5,344 bases of DNA from Chloroflexota bacterium (GTDB lineage: Bacteria > Chloroflexota > Anaerolineae > Anaerolineales > Villigracilaceae), in the NCBI GenBank assembly GCA_021796315.1, contig JAJYOH010000439.1:1-5344 (forward strand), given 5' to 3'. A program made the position numbers and the translations under genes. Shown here one piece after another: positions 1 to 5,344 of this stretch (its first letter is position 1; every line of letters begins with the position of its first letter). The notes below the pieces were generated by a model, which did no database searches, was not told the origin of the DNA, and was given only the letters and a program-made list of their open reading frames with translations.

Positions 1-1
1 A

Positions 2-613
2 ATAAGATTCCATTTATTATCTTGGGGATATTCTCTTCCGGACTTCTCTCCAAAAACATTTGTTTCATCGCCATTTGTGTTTCAGACTTTCACTCCGTCG
101 CTTACGCCCAGTCCATGGCTTGCCACCCTGCCTGGGTTGGTTGTTCCGTTCCTACCGCCCGAGGGTACTGCAACGCTTACATCAGTTTATGCGCTAACTC
201 CAACGGCCTCCCCCATTGCAGGATCGTGCGGTTATCCGCGGGATACGCCCATTGGGATAGATCAAAAATTTATTATTCACCGGATTGCGGGCGGGGAAAG
301 CCTGAATGGCTACGAGACGGATTACCATACCACTTCTGCAGCTATCCTGGCAGTTAATTACAATCTGCGGGTTCCTGTCCCTTCAAACATCGTAATCGTG
401 ATCCCCTTGGATCAAACTGAGGCGCATGGTTTGCCTGTCTTTGAGACCTACCTGGCAGATGAACCAAACAGTTCCATCGAAGCTCTTTCTGCAAAGCTTG
501 ATACCAACCCGCAGGAGTTTGCGCGCTATAACAATCTCCCGCAAGTCTGCAATGCTTTTTCCGGGTGGCTGCTCGTTCCGAAACAAGCGCCCACTCCATC
601 GTTGAGAAATTGA
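2..613 (+). CDS. LysM-repeat protein, 5' partial
   Basis: The reading frame is open from the left edge to a TGA at 611-613, giving 203 visible residues. The true start probably lies outside the window: the first in-frame start-like codon, GTG at 77, has no Shine-Dalgarno before it and the frame stays open upstream. The visible N-terminal part (to about nt 250) is rich in Pro, Thr and Ser, like an extracytoplasmic linker (FQTFTPSLTPSP). Two LysM-like modules follow. The first is at about nt 269-406, with the GESL turn, an AILAVNYNL helix and the closing IVIVIP strand. The second is at about nt 437-580, with IEALSAKLDTNPQEFARYNNL and the closing strand GWLLVP. LysM modules bind N-acetylglucosamine-containing glycans such as peptidoglycan, so the protein is probably at the cell surface. 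No catalytic domain is visible, though one could lie upstream. It sits four bases before the phosphatase gene, almost certainly in the same operon. The family call is confident; the start and full architecture are unknown. Confidence 0.85.
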   Translation: MRFHLLSWGYSLPDFSPKTFVSSPFVFQTFTPSLTPSPWLATLPGLVVPFLPPEGTATLTSVYALTPTASPIAGSCGYPRDTPIGIDQKFIIHRIAGGESLNGYETDYHTTSAAILAVNYNLRVPVPSNIVIVIPLDQTEAHGLPVFETYLADEPNSSIEALSAKLDTNPQEFARYNNLPQVCNAFSGWLLVPKQAPTPSLRN

Positions 614-617
614 TTTT

Positions 618-1100
618 ATGCCGTCCATCCTTTTTGTGTGCCAGGCCAACCAGTTTCGTTCACCCATTGCAGCGGCGTGTTTTGAGCAGGCATTGATCAA
701 GAATGGCTGCCGTAATGATTGGGAAGTGGATAGCGCCGGAACGTGGGCTATTTCCGGTTTGCAGGTTGCTGCAGAGGCAGTTCGGGCCGCTTCGACGATC
801 GGTGTGGATATCAGCTCGCATATCACACAAGCCATCCTGCCTCCGCGTTTAGAGACATATGACCTGATCCTGGCCATGGAAAGCGGACAGAAGGAGGCAC
901 TGCTGGTGGAATTTCCTCATCTGTTGAACCGGGTTCATCTTCTCTCGGAAGTAGTGGATGGAATCCCTTATGACATTTCGGACCGACAGTTGCCGGATCG
1001 TTCGCCGGAAGATATTGCAAGGGAACTATGTGATTTGATCAACCGAGGCTTTGCGAAAATTTGTGAGCTAGCTTCTTCCAAGTCCGGAATGCAGGAATGA
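618..1100 (+). CDS. Low-molecular-weight protein-tyrosine phosphatase family protein
   Basis: A 160-residue protein, the usual length for the LMW-PTP family, which removes phosphate from protein tyrosine (some members act on phospho-arginine, and related folds reduce arsenate). The N-terminal P-loop is VCQANQFRSP, fitting C-x5-R-S with nucleophile Cys8 and Arg14. Further family landmarks are DSAGTW at 38-43, GVDISSHITQAI at 62-73 and the YDLILAM strand at 81-87. Near the C-terminus is an acidic stretch, where Asp122 (ISDRQLPDRS) aligns best with the catalytic acid of the usual DP motif. Two departures from the textbook family are visible: the second P-loop Cys is Phe13, and the Pro after the acid Asp is Arg123. 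No signal peptide is present, so it is cytoplasmic. It starts four bases after the LysM gene, with only a weak purine stretch (GAGA near 604-607) as ribosome site, and its stop overlaps the next start. Homologues often sit in capsule or exopolysaccharide loci opposite tyrosine kinases; no kinase is visible here. Confidence 0.88.
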   Translation: MPSILFVCQANQFRSPIAAACFEQALIKNGCRNDWEVDSAGTWAISGLQVAAEAVRAASTIGVDISSHITQAILPPRLETYDLILAMESGQKEALLVEFPHLLNRVHLLSEVVDGIPYDISDRQLPDRSPEDIARELCDLINRGFAKICELASSKSGMQE

Positions 1101-3685
1101 AACCTGGCGTTGTCACTCCTATTTTAGGCGATGAACCAGCAGATGCTCTAAAAGAAATTTTGGAGCATCTTTCGTCTCCCGCGGATCTTGATCATCATCC
1201 GTGGACAAAAAGCCGCATGGTGCAGGCCGCAGCGATGAGTTTGGCAGGTCTGTCTGAAAAGGGGAAAGGCCAGCAGTTGGTGACCGCGATCATTAATCTT
1301 TTCCCGCGTATGCGTCCCGCTACGCCGCCTCGGCAAGGCAAACGCCTTGATACTCGTTGGGGAGAGTTTGGAATTCTGGCGGCGCGTTATTTTGCGCCTC
1401 TGGTGTATGGAACTCCGACTCCTTCGTCTCTGCGGGACGCATGGGGTGGGATTGATCCGGCCATTCAATGGTTCGTGTACGGACGCTCGGATGGCGCGCT
1501 CTCTGATTCGGAAAAAGCAAAATATCTCTTGGTTGGGAATGAACCCGAGGTGGCGCCCATCAGCACACTAAGTGACTGGCATCGCAATGGTATGAAAAGG
1601 TTCGCGGATATCATCCTGTATTGGGAAACACATCTTCAACGATCCGAATTGGATCAGGGACATGGAGAATCTCATCCTGCCAATTTGTCGCGGCCCACAC
1701 GTGGAAAGTCGGCAAAACGGATTGCTCTGGCAGTCATCGGCAGTCTGCTCCTGTTCGTACTGATTTTTGCAGGAATCAAAGCGTATCGAATCTACGGCCT
1801 CCTGCAGCAGGTGCGAAGTGACGTCACGGATCTGGAACAAAGCTTGCCCTCGACGATGAGCCTGAACGGCTTAAGACAAGCATCCGCTTCGTTGCCCCGG
1901 CTGGATGCGGATCTCACCTCATTGAAAACAGAAGTGCAGCCAATCTTATGGCTGGGTCCGTCCCTAAGTTGGGTCCCCACGTATGGAGGTGATCTTTCCC
2001 AAGCAGGCAATCTTTTGGATTTGGCACAGCATCTAACTGCTTTGGCTCAGGACGCCAATCAGGCTTTCGGACCAGTGCTGGAATCAACCTCCTATTCCTC
2101 AACGAATTCGAACGCCTCAGGGCTGTCTGGTTTGGTGAATCAACTATCCAGCGCACAGCCGTTATTGCAGCAAGCCCAGATTGAATTTCAACAGGCGCGC
2201 ACGGCGCGAGAACAATTGGATATCAGTGTACTTTCTCCATCTATTCAGAATCTCATCACCCAAAAATTGGATCCGGGCATGAGTTGGATAGGGGATGGGC
2301 TATCGCTGGCGATTTCCCTTCCATCGGTTCTGGGTGCTGGGCAGGATGGTCCCAAAACCTATCTGCTTCTGGTTCAAAATGAAGATGAACTGAGGCCCAC
2401 AGGCGGATTCATTACTGCAGTTGGCAAGCTGGTTCTGGATCATGGACATGTGGTTGATCTATCCTTCGAAGACTCGGGCAGTTTGGACAATTGGTCCATG
2501 CCCTATCCGATGGCTCCCTGGCAATTGAACCAATACATGGACAGCCCGGTCTTGATCCTGCGGGATGTCAATTGGTTCCCGGATTTTCCAACAGCCGTTT
2601 TGTATCTAAAAGAGTTGTATGCCTATACTCACCAGAACACAGTGAATGGCGTGATTGCCTTCGATCAGCAGATGCTGATCATGCTGCTGCAAACTTTGGG
2701 CCCTTTAAACGTGTCGGGAGTTCCTTATCCGATTACGTCAGATAATGTAGTGAGCTATATGCGGGCTTCCAAGTTGCCTCAGTCCGGTGAACAGCCGCTT
2801 TCGCCGGGCGGGGATTATGGCAAGGATTTTATCCGCACCATCACGAATGCGGTCATACAAAAAGTCTTGAGGGATGGTACCAGCGAATGGCGTCCCTTAT
2901 CGCAGACCTTTCTGCGGGCATTGCAGGAGCGGCATCTTATTTTGCAAATGGATAACCCCGATATGGAATCCGTGCTGGCACGCAGGGATTGGAATGGGGC
3001 TTTATATTCCAACGGCGGCGATTTCCTTACAGTGATCGATACCAATGTGGGTTTCAACAAAACCACGGCTGTGGTTGTAACCAGCCTGGCGTACGATGTG
3101 GATTTGACGAATCTTTCCGCACCGGTTGGGAATCTTGTTGTGAGCCATGCCAACCATGCCTCAGCGGATATTCCCTGCGCTCCAAGAGGAGGAAATGTGG
3201 AAGTCACAGCGGAGGAGTATTATCCGATTGATCGCTGTTATTGGGATTACATGCGAATCTATGTTCCGTTGGGTACAACTTTGAACTCCGCTGTGCCGCA
3301 AAGCATTCCCGCTTCCTGGATGATCCTTAACCAGCCAGTGGCTCCCCAAGTCGATATATTGGATGAAGGCGAACAGGGCTTGCAAGGGTTTGGCACGATG
3401 CTGGTTGTCCCCGGCGGACAAACCATCACGACCACAATGCAGTTTGCGCTCCCCGCCGCACAAATTCTCGTGAAAGATACGGTGACGCATGCGTTTACGT
3501 ATAACCTAACTGTTCGAAAACAACCTGGGACTGTTGCTATTCCGCTTACATTGCGCATTCATCTACCGAATAATGTCAATATTATCTCAGCGTCATCCGG
3601 TGGAGTTCTACAGGGCAAGGATCTTTTATTCCAAACGACCCTCGCTACTGATTTGAATATAGATGTGATTTTTCGCTCTCCATGA
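1097..3685 (+). CDS. DUF4012 domain membrane protein with N-terminal cytoplasmic extension
   Basis: An 862-residue protein. Its ATG overlaps the phosphatase stop (ATGA, 1097-1100), with AGGA directly before the ATG, so translation is probably coupled. Residues 1-205 are soluble and predicted cytoplasmic, with dense aromatic and charged motifs (RLDTRWGEFGILAARYF near 83-99, DAWGGIDPAIQWFVYGR near 114-130). One membrane helix follows at about 208-228, flanked by Lys/Arg on the inner side. Residues 230-400 look helical and extracytoplasmic, including LGPSLSWVPTYGGDL at 286-300. The DUF4012 hallmark is QNEDELRPTGGFI at 427-439, followed by RDVNWFPDFPTAV at 489-501. Further on are Cys694 and Cys714 (DRCYWDYMRIYVPLGTTL at 712-729), which could form a disulfide outside the cell, and a beta-rich C-terminal end. 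There is no C-terminal membrane helix. The biochemical function of DUF4012 proteins is not established to my knowledge; some lie near polysaccharide genes. Placement beside LysM and phosphatase genes fits an envelope role, which is inference. Confidence 0.88.
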   Translation: MKPGVVTPILGDEPADALKEILEHLSSPADLDHHPWTKSRMVQAAAMSLAGLSEKGKGQQLVTAIINLFPRMRPATPPRQGKRLDTRWGEFGILAARYFAPLVYGTPTPSSLRDAWGGIDPAIQWFVYGRSDGALSDSEKAKYLLVGNEPEVAPISTLSDWHRNGMKRFADIILYWETHLQRSELDQGHGESHPANLSRPTRGKSAKRIALAVIGSLLLFVLIFAGIKAYRIYGLLQQVRSDVTDLEQSLPSTMSLNGLRQASASLPRLDADLTSLKTEVQPILWLGPSLSWVPTYGGDLSQAGNLLDLAQHLTALAQDANQAFGPVLESTSYSSTNSNASGLSGLVNQLSSAQPLLQQAQIEFQQARTAREQLDISVLSPSIQNLITQKLDPGMSWIGDGLSLAISLPSVLGAGQDGPKTYLLLVQNEDELRPTGGFITAVGKLVLDHGHVVDLSFEDSGSLDNWSMPYPMAPWQLNQYMDSPVLILRDVNWFPDFPTAVLYLKELYAYTHQNTVNGVIAFDQQMLIMLLQTLGPLNVSGVPYPITSDNVVSYMRASKLPQSGEQPLSPGGDYGKDFIRTITNAVIQKVLRDGTSEWRPLSQTFLRALQERHLILQMDNPDMESVLARRDWNGALYSNGGDFLTVIDTNVGFNKTTAVVVTSLAYDVDLTNLSAPVGNLVVSHANHASADIPCAPRGGNVEVTAEEYYPIDRCYWDYMRIYVPLGTTLNSAVPQSIPASWMILNQPVAPQVDILDEGEQGLQGFGTMLVVPGGQTITTTMQFALPAAQILVKDTVTHAFTYNLTVRKQPGTVAIPLTLRIHLPNNVNIISASSGGVLQGKDLLFQTTLATDLNIDVIFRSP

Positions 3686-3709
3686 ATCCGGACGAAATCC
3701 GTATCGTGA

Positions 3710-3737
3710 TTGACTCAAGGTTCTGTTAGTATAAATA
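3710..3737 (+). promoter_or_regulatory. Putative sigma-70-type promoter for the secreted-protein gene
   Basis: TTGACT at 3710-3715 matches five of six -35 consensus bases. An AT-rich block follows at 3730-3739. The -10 could be TAAATA at 3732-3737 with a 16-base spacer, or TATAAA at 3730-3735 with a short 14-base spacer. Transcription would begin a few bases further on, leaving a very short leader that just includes the ribosome site. It is the only clear promoter-like element in the 71-base gap after the DUF4012 gene, and no terminator is seen in that gap, so read-through from upstream is also possible. Confidence 0.5.
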
Positions 3738-3744
3738 ATGCGAA

Positions 3745-3749
3745 AGGAG
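3745..3749 (+). promoter_or_regulatory. Strong Shine-Dalgarno for the secreted-protein gene
   Basis: AGGAG lies seven bases before the ATG at 3757, within a purine run AAAGGAGA. It is the best ribosome binding site in the window and fixes the start of the downstream gene. The other complete genes have weak or no sites, so this gene may be translated more efficiently than its neighbours. Confidence 0.8.
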
Positions 3750-3756
3750 AAAATCA

Positions 3757-4326
3757 ATGAATAAATCAATCCGTTTCATAAGCGCGGCAGCACTATTGCT
3801 CGGTGTTCTGCTCCTGGCTGGTAACCAGATCGTTTCGGCAGGCAAATTGCCGTGGCAGAATAATGGTATCGTGGTTCAAAGTCAGAATGCCTCTGCACTG
3901 CTAGCTCCTGGCAATCATAAAGGCACCGTTCTGCCTCCACCGCCGGTAGTTCCTCCTATATCTGGTCTGGGAAATTATTCTGTGGGTGGGGTTTGTACAA
4001 TATCAGTCCAGCAATTAGAATCAGATATTACTTTACACGCCATCCTGTTGCCTTTCAATACTCTGCAAGGCAAACCGACAAAAACTACGAGCTACCTTGC
4101 GGGAGTTTGTGATCTGAGATATCAACTTTCAGGCAAACCTCTGCCGGGTCTGACAAGTACTCAGGGAAATGTGCAAATTTGCTTTGCTCAGGTGCCCAAT
4201 ACCACTGCCCAGATTTATACTTTTGACGGACAGGTGTGGACGGCGTTAACAACTACTGTGGTAAATGGACTGGAGTGTGCATCTGCCAGCGAGAGCGGCG
4301 GATATGTGCTCGTGACCAATCCATAG
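3757..4326 (+). CDS. Secreted small Pro/Cys-containing protein of unknown function
   Basis: A 189-residue protein with a clear Sec signal peptide: MNKSIR, a hydrophobic core at about 7-21 (FISAAALLLGVLLLA), and a likely signal peptidase I site after VSA at 28. It lacks a lipobox Cys, so it should be released or cell-wall associated rather than lipid-anchored. The mature part has a proline-rich hinge (LPPPPVVPP, 59-67) and then a probably beta-rich domain with four cysteines (80, 118, 142, 173), enough for two disulfides. The C-terminal stretch holds NVQICFAQVP, then IYTFDGQVWTAL, then GLECASASESGGYVLV. This looks like a beta-sandwich motif that I believe recurs in exported Chloroflexota proteins, but I cannot name a family. 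The start is set by the AGGAG seven bases upstream. The gene has its own promoter-like site and is closed by a long hairpin, so it is probably monocistronic. No function is assigned. Confidence 0.85.
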   Translation: MNKSIRFISAAALLLGVLLLAGNQIVSAGKLPWQNNGIVVQSQNASALLAPGNHKGTVLPPPPVVPPISGLGNYSVGGVCTISVQQLESDITLHAILLPFNTLQGKPTKTTSYLAGVCDLRYQLSGKPLPGLTSTQGNVQICFAQVPNTTAQIYTFDGQVWTALTTTVVNGLECASASESGGYVLVTNP

Positions 4327-4346
4327 ATTTTCCTTTTATGGGATCA

Positions 4347-4391
4347 AACAAGCAGCGGAGAATCACTGGCTGATTCATTCCGCTGCTTGTT
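4347..4391 (+). terminator. Long terminator-like hairpin after the secreted-protein gene
   Basis: A perfect 13-bp stem pairs AACAAGCAGCGGA (4347-4359) with TCCGCTGCTTGTT (4379-4391). Inside it, GAATCA (4360-4365) pairs with TGATTC (4371-4376) across a two-base bulge at 4377-4378, leaving a five-base loop, CTGGC. On the + strand it is followed by TGTTTAATCT, only a modest T-rich tail, so intrinsic termination is likely but not certain. It begins 20 bases after the stop of the secreted-protein gene and ends 11 bases before the next ATG. The reverse strand also has a short T-rich run after the stem. Confidence 0.75.
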
Positions 4392-4402
4392 GTTTAATCT
4401 TG

Positions 4403-5344
4403 ATGAAAAATAATCTACTCTCATGGATTGATCGTATCTCACCGCTTGTACTGGCGTGTGCCTTGACGTGTGTTTATCTTGCTACGCTGGCGCCAGGCCT
4501 GACTTGGGCGAACAATGGCGCCGATGGCGGTGACTTGATCGCGGCTGCCGCTACCGGCGGAGTCGCGCACCCGACTGGTTATCCAGTCTATTTGATTCTC
4601 GCCCGGCTCTTTCAACGAATACCGATTGGATCGCTTGCATACCGTACAAATTTGCTTTCAGCGTTGGCCATGGTCTGTGCCTCGCTTGTGGTCTATGCTC
4701 TAGTGAAGCGCTATCTGGATTCTCAAAAAGGTTTGCATAGCTCAATGCCAGCCCTCATTTCGGGGTTTGCATTTGGTCTTTCATCTTTGGCTTGGTCACA
4801 AGCGGTCATCACAGAGGTGTATGCCCTCAATGCATTTTTTGTAGCTGCGGTCATATACCTTTCCGTTTATCGAATTCTAAATATGCGGCGTGGATACGAA
4901 GATGCTGTACTTGGTCTAATGCTTGGCTTGGGGCTGGGCGTTCACGCGACCATCATCTTTTTGATCCCTATTGCCTTGCTGGTTCGTTCGATCAGCCTGT
5001 CATCGGATGTTGACGCCAAAAAAACTTTTTGGAAAGGCTGGCAATTAGATTGGAAATCCGCGTTTTGGACTCTTCTTTGGATAATGATTGGTTTGATTCC
5101 GTACCTGTTGTTGCCAGTATGGGCTTCATCGCATCCGCCCATTGATTGGGGTGACCCGGTGACTTGGGGACGCGAATGGTGGTTAGTTTCCGGACAGCTT
5201 TATCGGGGCTATCTCTTTAGCGCGTCAATTGCGGATGTTTGGATTCGCCTCCAGCTTTGGGCCGGATTCGTGACCGGCCAGTTTGGTCTACTTGGACTTT
5301 GTATCGGATTGCTCGGCTTGACTATTTTCTTTCTGCCTTCGCGT
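4403..5344 (+). CDS. DUF2723/TMEM260-family membrane protein (putative O-glycosyltransferase), 3' partial
   Basis: The frame is open from ATG 4403 to the right edge, giving 314 codons with no stop. The protein is polytopic, with hydrophobic helices at about 13-30, 83-102, 115-135, 138-157, 168-195, 220-240 and 290-311. After the first helix comes the family signature: APGLTWANNGADGGDLIAAA (30-49), then GVAHPTGYPVYLILARLF (53-70) and YRTNLLSAL (80-88). Asp41 and Asp44 are candidates for the catalytic acids of the first loop. A later loop has PPIDWGDPVTWGREWW (245-260), also typical. The DUF2723 family includes TMEM260 (GT117), an O-mannosyltransferase that uses a lipid-linked sugar on the outer or luminal side; bacterial substrates are mostly unknown. 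No Shine-Dalgarno precedes this start, but the first helix and signature require a start near here and no other in-frame ATG fits. The next in-frame alternative, TTG at 4400, changes little. The C-terminal part lies outside the window. Confidence 0.87.
   Translation, partial: MKNNLLSWIDRISPLVLACALTCVYLATLAPGLTWANNGADGGDLIAAAATGGVAHPTGYPVYLILARLFQRIPIGSLAYRTNLLSALAMVCASLVVYALVKRYLDSQKGLHSSMPALISGFAFGLSSLAWSQAVITEVYALNAFFVAAVIYLSVYRILNMRRGYEDAVLGLMLGLGLGVHATIIFLIPIALLVRSISLSSDVDAKKTFWKGWQLDWKSAFWTLLWIMIGLIPYLLLPVWASSHPPIDWGDPVTWGREWWLVSGQLYRGYLFSASIADVWIRLQLWAGFVTGQFGLLGLCIGLLGLTIFFLPSR

Noticed and set aside
77..79. GTG as the true start of the LysM gene
   Set aside because: No Shine-Dalgarno precedes it and the frame continues open to the window edge with similar composition, so the gene is better treated as 5' partial.
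22..357. Overlapping + strand frame of 111 codons whose start resembles a signal peptide
   Set aside because: It overlaps the LysM frame, starts at TTG without a ribosome site, and shows no domain logic, while the LysM frame carries two recognisable modules.
383..877. Antisense frame of 164 codons
   Set aside because: It lies opposite both the LysM and the phosphatase genes, which have clear family motifs; its translation resembles no family I know.
2815..3207. Antisense frame of 130 codons inside the DUF4012 gene
   Set aside because: It is fully covered by a well-supported gene and lacks any recognisable motif or ribosome site.
3689..3701. Small inverted repeat CGGA/TCCG after the DUF4012 gene as a terminator
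   Set aside because: The stem is only four base pairs and no T-run follows, so it is not convincing; the upstream operon's terminator is not seen.

Overview
The window most likely comes from a member of the Chloroflexota, probably class Anaerolineae. The reasons are the gene families present together: a Pro/Thr-rich LysM protein, a large DUF4012 membrane protein, a DUF2723-type membrane glycosyltransferase and a small exported Cys/Pro-rich protein. GC content looks intermediate and start and stop codon use is ordinary bacterial. This placement rests on recognising protein families, not on a marker gene. All five supported genes are on the + strand. There is no sign of a mobile element, CRISPR array, tRNA or rRNA.

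Positions 2-3685 form one tight gene cluster. First is the 3' part of a double-LysM protein, open through the left edge. Four bases later comes a low-molecular-weight protein-tyrosine phosphatase. Its stop codon overlaps the start codon of an 862-residue single-pass membrane protein in an ATGA junction. The last protein has about 200 N-terminal residues that should be cytoplasmic, one membrane helix, and a long outer part carrying the DUF4012 signature. The spacing indicates one transcript with coupled translation. Cell-wall binding, a phosphatase of the type often found with polysaccharide export, and a large surface protein together suggest a job at the envelope or in surface polysaccharide. 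That is inference.

Positions 3686-4391 hold a separate small unit: a 71-base gap with a plausible promoter, a strong ribosome binding site, a gene for a secreted 189-residue protein of unknown function with four cysteines, and a long terminator-like hairpin.

Positions 4403-5344 hold the first 314 codons of a polytopic membrane protein of the DUF2723/TMEM260 (GT117-like) family, cut by the right edge. Its start lies only 11 bases after the hairpin and has no visible Shine-Dalgarno, so how it is expressed is an open question. If it is a protein O-glycosyltransferase, the exported proteins next to it are conceivable substrates, but nothing in the sequence proves this. No stretch of more than 300 bases lacks a gene.
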